A DNA stretch of 64,000 bases. It comes from Alistipes onderdonkii (lineage in GTDB: Bacteria; Bacteroidota; Bacteroidia; Bacteroidales; Rikenellaceae). The notes beneath the pieces were generated by a model. It saw only the letters and a program-made list of their open reading frames with translations. It made no database searches and was not told the origin of the DNA. Position numbers and translations under genes: made by a program. The stretch is from the NCBI RefSeq assembly GCF_025145285.1, contig NZ_CP102251.1:2480001-2544000 (forward strand). The letters run 5' to 3'. Positions 25,001 through 32,692 of the stretch are shown piece after piece (positions within the stretch are counted from its first letter, which is position 1; every line of letters starts with the position of its first letter).

Positions 25001-25664
25001 CGACCGGGCGCTGCTGCCGTTCGACAGCCGGAAGACGGCGGACACGCGGGCGCGGTTCACCTTCACGGCGGCGCCCGGGCTGGAGGCGCTGGAATTCACG
25101 GCCTTTGGCCGGAAACCCGAAGTGCGTGCCGATGGCCGGAAATGCCGGGTCGCCGAGGTCGCACGCCGCAGCGACGGCGCCGTGACCTACCGTGCCGTGT
25201 TGCCCCGGCGTGCCGGGCTTCCGGCGGAGGTGTCGCTGACGCTTACCGAAGAGTGCGGGTATGCCGGCGGTGCGGCGATAGACGGCCCTGTGAAGCTGGT
25301 TTGCGGGGCGGGACGCTATACGGTCGGCGACTGGTGCCGTAACGATGCCTTGCGTACTTATTCCGGTGCGGCGTGGTACGGCCGGGACTTTACGCTGACG
25401 AAGAAACCCGCGGGTCGTGTGACACTCGACCTGGGCGAGGTCGTCTCGACGGCCCGGGTGCTGGTCAACGGGCGAGAGGCCGGTTTGCGGCTGACGCCGC
25501 CCTGGCGTTTCGATGTGACCGGACTGTTGCAGGACGGTGCCAACCGGATCGAAATCCGGGTTTGCAATACGACGGCCAATCTCTTCCTCTCTTCGCCGAC
25601 GGTCTACCGCGGCGATACGAAGGCCGGAATACTCGGCCCGGTGCGGATCGAGATTGCCGAATAA
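22056..25664 (+). CDS. large secreted glycoside hydrolase, GH106/alpha-L-rhamnosidase-like
   Basis: The product is 1202 aa from 22056, with signal peptide MKRILIPLLALAAAMTFAQ. The N-terminal block (GFRTPPAGYGEVPFYWWIGD... LAWQLDMLARKRISSLQINYCH) resembles the start of the GH106-like catalytic barrel, where a PP-x-WWW-type strand precedes LxxMxxxGI. Acidic candidates in the barrel include NFFFSDELNF and GFHSSEWS. Residues about 750-1202 form beta-sandwich modules ending in a galactose-binding-like fold (ARVLVNGREAGL... GANRIEIRVCNT). Length fits GH106. It is an isolated gene, not beside a SusC/D pair, ending at a perfect terminator. Family assignment is by resemblance; the substrate is not established. 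Confidence 0.7.
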   Translation: MKRILIPLLALAAAMTFAQPPRPLPPGYPDRSGNIDLERGFRTPPAGYGEVPFYWWIGDTLTREHLAWQLDMLARKRISSLQINYCHTDTGGITYGRTFRSKPDLFTPAWWELFGWFMTEAGKRGMTVSLSDYTLGVGQGSYVDEMLAEDPTLNGSELHFDSLELGRGERFSRAYAQRPLSLNAYPLDARGRIDGAPVDLLPETGPDGVEWQNPWPRALVAEVKVERRLPSLDPMHPRAGHSYVRHFFQRFADRFPGESETGLNFFFSDELNFNLQGNIWNDIFRDEFMRRKGYDILPQIDALFVDLGDSSVKVRMDYNDVRVALSEENFFIPVYEWHQRRGLLFGCDHGGRGRDVGEFGDYFRTQRWNQAPGCDQPMLQKDIIKNKVASSISHLYERQRVWLEGFHSSEWSTNSAQLTDAIFANFAMGQNLLSLHGLYYTTMGGWWEWAAPCNHFHEPYWDEMDGLLECTERLSYILSQGYHVADVAILYPVEPVVAGYGNEAVEAAFAAGEAIYRDGIDFDYMDYESLGRAEVRDGRLHVAGESFGVVVVPAMRAIRHSSLEKLRDFVRDGGMVINIGPLPEASEKEGRGGRALKELVADLFGGGHDRVFRIGDPADAIALIDRNTQRDFTLLRPASDVGARSALHKTEDPTPYVMHRRIGGRDLFAVYNVGRGATCRFRAWGAAELWDPWTGGKRPLRVAAVTDAGTEVVMPLERTDMQLILFDPSRDAEVGAESAGAGSTQRIDLGGEWDFRLEPLLDNRFGDYQWPGTDEKIGACIYDAEYERLGGEARKGRGRFTFGERFMLLGAVPASVDERTVLDNLPGTASGVEAAGVRYEWRPYAFSWRWGVEGDFGHQGWHGLKAEMYDDFIRLGATERAFNGMVRKAEASGMKDYYLYTCVDAPRDGLYDAEWGGIRPVGFYVGGERREPAAQVVLKKGINEIVLHYDSFGTARFALRDGKADIAPETLAEAPLRMKFRGDRALLPFDSRKTADTRARFTFTAAPGLEALEFTAFGRKPEVRADGRKCRVAEVARRSDGAVTYRAVLPRRAGLPAEVSLTLTEECGYAGGAAIDGPVKLVCGAGRYTVGDWCRNDALRTYSGAAWYGRDFTLTKKPAGRVTLDLGEVVSTARVLVNGREAGLRLTPPWRFDVTGLLQDGANRIEIRVCNTTANLFLSSPTVYRGDTKAGILGPVRIEIAE

Positions 25665-25692
25665 TCCGCAGCCGGGTCGTTCCCGGGGTATT

Positions 25693-25726
25693 AAGGCAGG
25701 CGCCGCAAAATTGCGGCGCCTGCCTT
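25693..25726 (+). terminator. terminator of the glycosidase gene
   Basis: A near-perfect palindrome with 16-base arms, AAGGCAGGCGCCGCAA / TTGCGGCGCCTGCCTT, starts 29 nt after the stop and is followed by ATTT. Confidence 0.8.
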
Positions 25727-25740
25727 ATTTGGATGAAGCC

Positions 25741-25781
25741 CCGGCGTGGATTTTCCGGCGTGGATTTTCCGGCGTATTTTC
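25741..25781. repeat. short tandem repeat, about 15-bp unit
   Basis: CCGGCGTGGATTTT occurs twice, followed by a partial third unit (CCGGCGTATTTTC). The rest of the 317-bp gap 25665-25981 has no supported gene. Confidence 0.7.
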
Positions 25782-25981
25782 GGGCGGGCGTCTTCGGTAC
25801 GGCTTCGTGGCGGATTCCCTGCGGACTTATTCCGCCAAACCCGTGGGTGCCATTGCGTACAGGGCGTCCGGGTGCCGGGCCGCCGTCATTCGGGGGTGTG
25901 CCCGACAGCGGATCGGGATTCCCTTGTTCCCGGGAGGGCTTCCGGAATGAACTCGGTTGCTGGTTTGTCTCCCGGTGCAGA

Positions 25982-26476
25982 TTATTTCCGCGGCCACTCC
26001 CCGACCTCCATGTCGCGCATGTCGGCGCCGTCGATCACCAGCCGCACGGCAGTGCGGACTTTGTGGAAACCGTATTCGCCGGCTGCGCCCGGGTTGACAT
26101 GCAGCAGGTCGTAAACCGGGTCGTAGACCACCTTGAGGATATGCGAATGCCCGGCGATGAAGAGTTTGGGATGCAGCGCCTGTATCTTTGCCGCTGCGCG
26201 CGGGTCGTAATGGCGCGGGTAGCCGCCGATATGGGTCATCAGCACCCGCACGCCCTCGCATTCGAATGCGAGGAAATCAGGGTAGACGCGGCGTGTGAGC
26301 TCTCCGTCGATGTTGCCCGAGACGGCGCGCAGGGGTTTGAACGACGCGATCGTGTCGGCCAGTTCGAGCGAGCCGATGTCGCCCGCATGCCAGATTTCGT
26401 CCACGTCCTTGAGGAATTCGCGCAGCGTGTCGTCGAATGTCCCGTGGGTGTCGGATATGATGCCGATGCGTTTCAT
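25982..26476 (-). CDS. YfcE/MJ0936-type metallophosphoesterase
   Basis: A small calcineurin-like phosphodiesterase, 164 aa. The metal-binding motifs are in order: ISDTHG at the N-terminus, HAGDIG, SGNIDG, THIGGYP, and AGHSHI near the C-terminus. The compact single-domain form fits the YfcE/Vps29-like group that cleaves phosphodiesters with Mn. The physiological substrate is unknown. It starts 75 nt after the stop of rarA on the same strand and may be read through from it. Confidence 0.9.
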   Translation of the reverse strand: MKRIGIISDTHGTFDDTLREFLKDVDEIWHAGDIGSLELADTIASFKPLRAVSGNIDGELTRRVYPDFLAFECEGVRVLMTHIGGYPRHYDPRAAAKIQALHPKLFIAGHSHILKVVYDPVYDLLHVNPGAAGEYGFHKVRTAVRLVIDGADMRDMEVGEWPRK

Positions 26477-26551
26477 TTTATGGTCGTGATGCGGGTTGCC
26501 GTGCCGGGAATCGTGCGTTTGCCGTGCGTGCCGCCGGAAATCTTCGATGTA

Positions 26552-27826
26552 TTATTTATACTTGTCCTTCCACAACTCCTGCATGCGCTGGGCGATCTTC
26601 GCCTCGGTGGCATTCCCGGTGTTGGGTTCGTAGAATTTCGTCCCTGCGAGGCTTTCGGGCAGGAACTCCTGCTCGGCGAAATTGCCCGCGTAGTCGTGTG
26701 CATATTTATACCCTTTGCCGTAGCCTGCCTTGTCCATCAGCTTGGTCGGGGCGTTGCGCAGGTGCAGCGGCACGGGGCGGTTCGTGGTGTCGTGCTCGAC
26801 CAGCGACATCGCCTTGTTGATGGCCGTATAGGCCGAGTTGCTTTTGGGGCTGGTGGCCAGGTAGATCGTCGTTTCGGCCAGCGTGATCCGCGCTTCGGGC
26901 ATGCCGATCTTGTGTACCGTGTCGAAACAGGCATTGGCCAGCAGCAGCGCGTTGGGGTTCGCCAGCCCGATGTCCTCCGAGGCGAGGATCACCAGCCGCC
27001 GTGCGAGGAAGCGCGGCTCCTCGCCCCCGGCCAGCATACGTGCCAGGTAGTAGATTGCGGCGTTGGGGTCGCTGCCCCGCACCGATTTGATGAAGGCCGA
27101 GATGACGTCGTAGTGCTGCTCGCCGTTCTTGTCGTAGAGGGCGATGTTCTGTTGCAGGCAGTCGGTGACGTACTGGTCGGTGATCGTTAGTTTGCCCTCC
27201 GTCGCCCCGGCCAGTATGTCGAGGATATTGAGCAGCTTGCGGGCGTCGCCGCCCGAGAATTTGAACAATGCCCCCGTCTGCTTCACTTCGACCTGGCGTG
27301 CTTTGAGTTCCGTGTCGGTCGTCAGTGCCCGGTCGAGCAGCGTTTGCAGGTCTTTGTCCTCCAGCGATTTGAGAATGTAGACCTGACAGCGGCTCAGGAG
27401 CGGCGAGATCACCTCGAACGAAGGGTTTTCGGTCGTGGCGCCTATGAGTGTCACGACGCCCTGCTCGACGGCTCCCAGCAGCGAATCCTGCTGGCTTTTG
27501 TTGAAACGGTGGATTTCGTCGATGAACAGGAAGGGCGGCTTGGCGTCGAAAAAGCGCTGTTTGCGGGCCGACTCGATCACCTCGCGCACGTCCTTGACGC
27601 CTGACGTGACGGCCGAGAGCGTGAAGAACGGACGGTCGAGCTGCGTGGCGACGATTTTCGCCAGCGTGGTTTTACCCACGCCCGGCGGGCCCCAAAGGAT
27701 GAACGACGGCACGTTGCCCGTTTCGAAGAACTTGCGGAACACGCCGTTCTTACCCACGAGGTGCTCCTGCCCGATATATTCGTCTATCGTGCGGGGGCGC
27801 AGTCGTTCGGCTAATGGAGCTGACAT
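26552..27826 (-). CDS. rarA: replication-associated recombination AAA+ ATPase
   Basis: RarA/MgsA acts at stalled replication forks and binds DNA ends and SSB. The product is 424 aa from 27826. Walker A is GPPGVGKT in FILWGPPGVGKTTLAK, Walker B is FLFIDEIHRFNKSQQD, sensor 1 is IGATTENPSFE, and the Arg finger region is LLSRCQVY. The C-terminal MgsA tetramerisation domain has SDPNAAIYYLARMLAGGEEP and ends with KDKYK. The frame extends to 27850, but the -7 box at 27848-27855 shows that transcription begins later, so MSAPLAERL is the start. Confidence 0.95.
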   Translation of the reverse strand: MSAPLAERLRPRTIDEYIGQEHLVGKNGVFRKFFETGNVPSFILWGPPGVGKTTLAKIVATQLDRPFFTLSAVTSGVKDVREVIESARKQRFFDAKPPFLFIDEIHRFNKSQQDSLLGAVEQGVVTLIGATTENPSFEVISPLLSRCQVYILKSLEDKDLQTLLDRALTTDTELKARQVEVKQTGALFKFSGGDARKLLNILDILAGATEGKLTITDQYVTDCLQQNIALYDKNGEQHYDVISAFIKSVRGSDPNAAIYYLARMLAGGEEPRFLARRLVILASEDIGLANPNALLLANACFDTVHKIGMPEARITLAETTIYLATSPKSNSAYTAINKAMSLVEHDTTNRPVPLHLRNAPTKLMDKAGYGKGYKYAHDYAGNFAEQEFLPESLAGTKFYEPNTGNATEAKIAQRMQELWKDKYK

Positions 27827-27847
27827 GATCCGTGTCGTTTTATGATC

Positions 27848-27855
27848 CAAAAATA
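27848..27855 (-). promoter_or_regulatory. -7 box of rarA
   Basis: On the minus strand TATTTTTG, a full TAnnTTTG match, lies 22 nt before the start at 27826. Confidence 0.6.
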
Positions 27856-27900
27856 GGTATTTTTCCCGGAACAGGCAAATGCGGTGCCGTGGATGCAGGC

Positions 27901-27927
27901 AAAAAAAGTGCCGCCGTCAGGCGGCAC
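27901..27927 (-). terminator. aspS terminator
   Basis: The minus-strand stem GTGCCGCC / GGCGGCAC with a 4-nt loop is followed by seven T, 29 nt past the aspS stop. Confidence 0.85.
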
Positions 27928-27955
27928 CCTGTATCGCATGGAACCCGGCCGGGCG

Positions 27956-29710
27956 TTACTCTTCCGGCTTTACCAGCGAGAGGCACAGCTCGTCGAGCTG
28001 CGCCTGGTCGATGCAGCCCGGGGCGTCGAGCATCACATCGCGGCCCGCATTGTTCTTCGGGAAGGCGATGTAATCGCGGATCGAGTCCGAGCCGCCGAAG
28101 AGCGAGCACAGGCGGTCGAAGCCGAACGCAAGGCCCCCGTGGGGTGGTGCGCCGTATTTGAAGGCGTCCATCAGGAACCCGAAGCGCAGCTGGGCCTGTT
28201 CGGCCGTGAAGCCCAGTACCTCGAACATCTTGGCCTGCAGCTTCGAGTCGTGGATACGGATCGAACCTCCGCCGATTTCGGTGCCGTTGCACACAAAGTC
28301 GTAGGCGTTGGCACGTACGCGGCCGGGGTCGCTGTCGATATACTGTACGTCCTCCGGCTTGGGCGAGGTGAACGGGTGGTGCATGGCGTAGTAGCGCTGC
28401 GTTTCGTCGTCCCACTCGAAGAGCGGGAAGTCCACGATCCAGAGCGGCGCGAATTTCTTCGGGTCGCGCAGTCCCAACTGCTGGGCCACTTCCAGACGCA
28501 GGGCGCAGAGCTGCGTCAGCGTTTTGAACTTCTTGCCGCAGAGGATGAAGACCATGTCCCCGGCCTTGGCGCCGCAGCGGCCGGCCATCTCCCGGATCTC
28601 GTCGGGCGTGTAGAACTTGTCGACCGACGATTTTACGCCCTCCTGTTCGACGCGGATCCAGATCAGCCCCTTGGCGCCGATCTGCTGGCGCTTGACGAAC
28701 TCCGTGAGGGCGTCGATCTGCTTGCGCGTGTAGGCGGCGCAGCCCGTGGCGGCGAATCCCGTGACGTATTCTGCGTCGTCGAAGACCTGGAAGCCGTGGC
28801 CTTTCGCAAGGTCGGTGAGGTCGGCGAACTCCATGCCGAAGCGCAGGTCGGGTTTGTCCGAACCGTATTTCTCCATCGCCTCGATCCACGGCATACGGCG
28901 CAGCGGCTCAGCCAGTTCGATGCCCATTACCTCCCTGAACATGTGCTTGGCCCAGCGCTCGAAAATCTCCAGCACGTCTTCCTGCTCGACGAACGACATT
29001 TCGCAGTCGATCTGTGTGAACTCGGGCTGACGGTCGGCGCGCAGGTCTTCGTCGCGGAAGCAGCGCACGATCTGGAAATACTTGTCGTAGCCGGCGACCA
29101 TCAGCAGCTGTTTGAGGGTCTGCGGCGACTGGGGCAGGGCGTAGAACTGGTTGGGGTTCATGCGGCTGGGGACGACGAAGTCGCGGGCGCCTTCGGGCGT
29201 CGAGTTGACCAGATAGGGGGTTTCGATCTCGAGGAAGCCTTCCGCGTCGAGGAAGCGACGGATTTCCTGCGCCATCTTGTGCCGCAGGATCATGTTGCGC
29301 TGCAACGGCGGGCGGCGCAGGTCGAGGTAGCGGTATTTCATGCGCAGGTCGTCGCCGCCGTCCGAAACCTCTTCGATCGTGAACGGGGGAACTTCGGCCT
29401 CGTGGAGTATGGTCACCTTCTGGGCGGCGACCTCGATGTCGCCCGTCGCCATCCTGGGATTTTTCGATTGCCGTTCGATGACTTTACCGACCACCTGGAT
29501 GACCCATTCGCGGCCCACGCAACATGCCGTTTGGCGGGCTTCGGCGGGCGAGTGCTCCTCGATGACGACCTGAGTGATGCCGTAGCGGTCGCGCAGGTCG
29601 ATGAAGGTCATGGCGCCGAGGTTCCTCACTTTCTGCACCCATCCGGCGAGGGTGACGGTCTGGTTTACGTTTTCGGCTCTCAGGCAGCCGCACGTATGGG
29701 TTCTGTACAT
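27956..29710 (-). CDS. aspS: aspartyl-tRNA synthetase
   Basis: A class II synthetase, 584 aa from 29710, the bacterial-type length with a GAD insertion domain. The N-terminal OB anticodon-binding domain starts MYRTHTCGCLR and includes VTLAGWVQKVRNLGAMTFIDLRDRYG. Motif 2 is QIVRCFRDEDLRADRQPEFTQID and motif 3 is GGLAFGFDRL near the C-terminus. ATG 29746 is rejected because it overlaps the promoter region; 29710 leaves a leader of about 34 nt. It is divergent from tadA. Confidence 0.97.
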   Translation of the reverse strand: MYRTHTCGCLRAENVNQTVTLAGWVQKVRNLGAMTFIDLRDRYGITQVVIEEHSPAEARQTACCVGREWVIQVVGKVIERQSKNPRMATGDIEVAAQKVTILHEAEVPPFTIEEVSDGGDDLRMKYRYLDLRRPPLQRNMILRHKMAQEIRRFLDAEGFLEIETPYLVNSTPEGARDFVVPSRMNPNQFYALPQSPQTLKQLLMVAGYDKYFQIVRCFRDEDLRADRQPEFTQIDCEMSFVEQEDVLEIFERWAKHMFREVMGIELAEPLRRMPWIEAMEKYGSDKPDLRFGMEFADLTDLAKGHGFQVFDDAEYVTGFAATGCAAYTRKQIDALTEFVKRQQIGAKGLIWIRVEQEGVKSSVDKFYTPDEIREMAGRCGAKAGDMVFILCGKKFKTLTQLCALRLEVAQQLGLRDPKKFAPLWIVDFPLFEWDDETQRYYAMHHPFTSPKPEDVQYIDSDPGRVRANAYDFVCNGTEIGGGSIRIHDSKLQAKMFEVLGFTAEQAQLRFGFLMDAFKYGAPPHGGLAFGFDRLCSLFGGSDSIRDYIAFPKNNAGRDVMLDAPGCIDQAQLDELCLSLVKPEE

Positions 29711-29750
29711 AGGGGTTTGTATTTTTTGTTTGTTTTGTCCTTGCAACCCG

Positions 29751-29758
29751 CAAAGTTA
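29751..29758 (-). promoter_or_regulatory. -7 box of aspS
   Basis: On the minus strand TAACTTTG, a full TAnnTTTG match, lies 41 nt before the start at 29710. Confidence 0.6.
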
Positions 29759-29876
29759 AATAAAAGAAGCGAAATACGGAACGCGGGCCGGGATTTTTAT
29801 TTGGCGCGGGGCGTGCCGCGGCGGCTCCTGCGCGGGATAATCCGCCGCCCGACGAGGCCGTTTGTAAAAGTTTGTC

Positions 29877-29884
29877 TATTTTTG
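29877..29884 (+). promoter_or_regulatory. -7 box of tadA
   Basis: TATTTTTG matches TAnnTTTG and ends 16 nt before ATG 29900, giving a short leader. No well-spaced -33 TTTG was found. Confidence 0.55.
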
Positions 29885-29899
29885 CGGAAAATACCCGAA

Positions 29900-30349
29900 A
29901 TGGAAGAACAGCGGAAAACCGACGAAAAATTCATGCGCCTCGCACTAAACGAGGCCCGCAAAGCGTTAAATGAACAAGAGGTGCCGATCGGTGCGGTAGT
30001 CGTAGCCGACGGTGCGGTGGTGGGCCGTGGCCACAACCTTGTCGAAACGCTCTCCGATCCTACGGCCCATGCCGAGATGCAGGCCCTCACGGCCGCGGCG
30101 TCGACCCTCGGCGGCAAATACCTGCAAGGGTGTACGTTATATGTCACCGTCGAGCCGTGCATCATGTGCGCCGGAGCCATCGGCTGGGCACAGGTAGGGC
30201 GTGTGGTGTGGGGTGCCGACGATCCCAAGAAGGGTTACAGACGTTATTCCGAGGCGGTCTTCCATCCGAAAACGACGGTCGTGCGCGGCATCCTCGGCGG
30301 GGAATGCGAGGCATTGATGACCTCTTTTTTCGCCGGGTTACGCGATTAG
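29900..30349 (+). CDS. tadA: tRNA-specific adenosine deaminase
   Basis: It converts A34 to inosine in tRNA-Arg(ACG). The product is 149 aa from ATG 29900. Zinc and catalytic residues are visible in TAHAEMQAL (His and the proton-shuttling Glu) and PCIMCAGAIGWAQV (two Cys ligands). The C-terminal ECEALMTSFFAGLRD helix is typical of the family. The very long upstream open frame through 27884 is opposite aspS and is a shadow. Paralogous guanine deaminases share the fold, but the VEPCIMCAGAI context and size favour TadA. Confidence 0.92.
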   Translation: MEEQRKTDEKFMRLALNEARKALNEQEVPIGAVVVADGAVVGRGHNLVETLSDPTAHAEMQALTAAASTLGGKYLQGCTLYVTVEPCIMCAGAIGWAQVGRVVWGADDPKKGYRRYSEAVFHPKTTVVRGILGGECEALMTSFFAGLRD

Positions 30350-30362
30350 GCCGTATTTAGAT

Positions 30363-30393
30363 TTTGAAAAAAAAGAAAAAAAATATACTTTTG
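30363..30393 (+). promoter_or_regulatory. strong promoter of the TPR protein gene
   Basis: TTTG at 30363-30366 and TACTTTTG at 30386-30393 are separated by 19 nt in an A-rich context, among the best promoter matches in the window. The predicted leader before ATG 30455 is about 55 nt. Confidence 0.7.
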
Positions 30394-30454
30394 CATCCAA
30401 CGTACCCGCAAACCGGGATGTATGAACTGAAAAACTTAAAAAACGAATAGAAGA

Positions 30455-31414
30455 ATGAAAAAATTATTAGTATCGGTAATTGCGCTGTTCGGGGCCGTAT
30501 CGCTCTCGGCGCAGGATGTCACGGCAATTTACAATGAGGCGGCGGCCGCTTTCGGAGCAAAGAATTTCACCGAAGCAGCTACCAAGTTCGAACAGGTCAT
30601 CGACCAGGGCATGGACAACGAGAGTGCCGCTTCGATGGTGGCTACGGCAAAATCGACACTGCCCAAATGCTATTTCATGCTGGGCGGCGGTGCGTTGAAG
30701 ACCAAGAATTACGACGAGGCGCTGAAGAACTTCGAGAAATCGGCCGAGCTGGCCGAACTTTACGGCGACATGAACCAGATGGCCAAGTCGAACGGCTGGG
30801 TTGCCAAGATTTACCAGATACAGGGCGGCGACGCTTTCAACAATAAGGACTATGCCACCGCGTCGGAAATCTTCGCCAAGGGCTATGCCGCCGACCCCGA
30901 CAACACGGGCATGGCGCTCAACCTGGCGATGAGCTATTGCGAAATGGCCATGAGCAGCGGCGATATGTCGCAGTACGAAAAGGGTATGGAAATCTACGAG
31001 GCCGTTGCTGCCAAGACGCACCCTAAATATGCCGAAGATGCTGCCAAGGCCAAGGAGGATATGGCGCTCTATACCAATAATATGGTTGCCAAGATGCAGG
31101 CTGCCAACGATTTCGACGGGATCATCAAGATGGCCGACGACCTGCTGGCCAAGAATCCCCAGAGCGCACTGGCGCAGAATGTCCGTCTGCAGGCTTATGC
31201 CAACAAGAAGGACTATGCCAAGGTTATCGAACTGGGACAGGCTGCTGCCGATGCTCAGACCGATCCGGCCGACAAGAGCCTGATGTACTACCTGCTGGGC
31301 GCCGCTTACAATGCCAAGGAGATGAAGCCGCAGGCAATCGCCGCCTTCAAGCAGGTGACCGACGGCCCGGCTGCCGAGAATGCCAAGGCTGCCCTGGCCG
31401 AACTTTCCAAGTAA
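30455..31414 (+). CDS. secreted TPR-repeat protein
   Basis: The product is 319 aa. MKKLLVSVIALFGAVSLSAQ is a clear signal peptide without lipobox, so a periplasmic location is expected. The mature chain is an all-helical array of about seven TPR-type units, for example NFTEAATKFEQVIDQG, NYDEALKNFEKSAEL, DYATASEIFAKGYAADP, KDYAKVIELGQAAADAQ and MKPQAIAAFKQVTDGP. TPR arrays mediate protein contacts; no enzymatic domain is present. The gene has its own promoter (30363-30393) and a strong terminator, suggesting a highly expressed single gene. The function is unknown. Confidence 0.88.
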   Translation: MKKLLVSVIALFGAVSLSAQDVTAIYNEAAAAFGAKNFTEAATKFEQVIDQGMDNESAASMVATAKSTLPKCYFMLGGGALKTKNYDEALKNFEKSAELAELYGDMNQMAKSNGWVAKIYQIQGGDAFNNKDYATASEIFAKGYAADPDNTGMALNLAMSYCEMAMSSGDMSQYEKGMEIYEAVAAKTHPKYAEDAAKAKEDMALYTNNMVAKMQAANDFDGIIKMADDLLAKNPQSALAQNVRLQAYANKKDYAKVIELGQAAADAQTDPADKSLMYYLLGAAYNAKEMKPQAIAAFKQVTDGPAAENAKAALAELSK

Positions 31415-31435
31415 ACGGGGTAAGTGCCGATATGA

Positions 31436-31463
31436 AGCGGGTTCGTGAGAACCCGCTTTTTTT
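31436..31463 (+). terminator. terminator of the TPR gene
   Basis: A 9-bp stem (AGCGGGTTC / GAACCCGCT) with a GTGA loop is followed by seven T. The remaining 31464-31672 is G/C-rich with no supported gene. Confidence 0.88.
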
Positions 31464-31672
31464 GTGCGGAATATGCCCCCCCCCTCGCGGAATCGGCTTT
31501 TTATTGCGGGCGGGCAGGAAACCGCGGTGTCCGGCGTTTGTTCCGGGCCGGGTTTTGCATTTCCGGCCGGGGCGTGGGTTTGCCCTAAGGTGGATGTGGA
31601 AGTCGTGCCGAATGCCCGGGTTGTTGTCGCGGCGGAAGCGCGGGGCGTCTGTCCTGCGTATGCGGGGACGGG

Positions 31673-32593
31673 TTATTCGGGGCCGGGGGTGCCGGCGATG
31701 TTGCTTCGGATGCGTGCCAGTCCGCTGCGGGTCAGCGGTGTCGTGCCCATACGGGCTTCGAATTCTGCTTCGTCCATCGCCAGCCACGCCTCGGCGTCCA
31801 TCGCCAGCGGGTCGAACACGGGGTCGAAGGCCGGGTTGGTGTGCATCGGGGCCTTCTGGTTGTGGGGGCAACAACTCTGGCAGCGGTCGCAGCCGAAGAT
31901 CCAGCCGTCGAGGCCGATTCCTTCGGTGGGCTCTTTCTCGATCGTGTGGCAGGAGATACAGCGTCCCGTGTCGATCACCTTCGGGGCGACGATGGCGCCC
32001 GTCGGGCAGCTTTCGATGCAATTGTGGCAGCGTCCGCAGCGCGACCCTTCGAACGGCGGGTCGTAGACGTCGGCATCGTCCGTGAGCAACAATTCGCCCA
32101 GCAGGACATAGGTGCCGAAACGGGGTGTCACCAGCAGCGACTGGCGGCCTATCCAGCCCAGCCCGGCCTCGACGGCCAGCTGTTTTTCGAGCAGCGGCGC
32201 CGTGTCGACGAACGCCCGCCCCGACAGATCGGGGCGGGAGGCGCGGAGTGCATCGAGCATCCGGCCGAGCATTCCCTTGATCGTCGTGTGGTAGTCGGCC
32301 GCACAGGCATAGGAAGCTACTTTCGTGCGGTGTCCGGGAGGGTAGCCCTCGCCTGCGCGGTTTTTGTAACTCACGGCGCAGACCACGGCCGTACGTGCGC
32401 CCTCTACCAGTTTGCGCGGGTCGGCGCGCTTCTCGACATTGCACTCCATGTAGGCCAGCGACGACTGGTAGCCCTTGCCGAGCCATGCCCGCAGCATCGA
32501 CTCGTTCTCGACCAGGTGCCGGCACGGGGCCAGGCCGCAAAGGTCGAACCCCGCATCGGCGGCAAGTTTTTTGATGTACTGATGGTCGAGCAT
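31673..32593 (-). CDS. queG: epoxyqueuosine reductase
   Basis: It carries out the last step of queuosine synthesis, reducing epoxyqueuosine in tRNA using cobalamin and two 4Fe-4S clusters. The product is 306 aa from 32593. Cluster ligands are in CGRCHNCIESCPTGAI, CISCHTIEKE and CDRCQSCCPHN. The N-terminal domain contains the catalytic Asp in the RAFVDTAPLLEK region. It is shorter than E. coli QueG because it lacks the C-terminal HEAT-like part. The frame extends to 32611, but that codon lies inside the -7 box, so MLDHQYIKK at 32593 is used. Confidence 0.94.
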   Translation of the reverse strand: MLDHQYIKKLAADAGFDLCGLAPCRHLVENESMLRAWLGKGYQSSLAYMECNVEKRADPRKLVEGARTAVVCAVSYKNRAGEGYPPGHRTKVASYACAADYHTTIKGMLGRMLDALRASRPDLSGRAFVDTAPLLEKQLAVEAGLGWIGRQSLLVTPRFGTYVLLGELLLTDDADVYDPPFEGSRCGRCHNCIESCPTGAIVAPKVIDTGRCISCHTIEKEPTEGIGLDGWIFGCDRCQSCCPHNQKAPMHTNPAFDPVFDPLAMDAEAWLAMDEAEFEARMGTTPLTRSGLARIRSNIAGTPGPE

Positions 32594-32608
32594 TTTATTA
32601 TTTTGGTT

Positions 32609-32616
32609 CAAAAATA
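32609..32616 (-). promoter_or_regulatory. -7 box of queG
   Basis: On the minus strand TATTTTTG, a full TAnnTTTG match, lies 16 nt before the start at 32593. Confidence 0.6.
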
Positions 32617-32692
32617 GTGATTTTTAACCGGAAATTAGTAATTTCGCCCCAAACTTTCGCGTTATTGAAACGTAGTTAAAACGAAACGTATT

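Noticed and set aside
27884..29899. Long plus-strand frame upstream of tadA as an N-terminal domain of TadA
   Set aside because: It lies opposite aspS, has antisense-type composition, and a promoter box lies just before ATG 29900.
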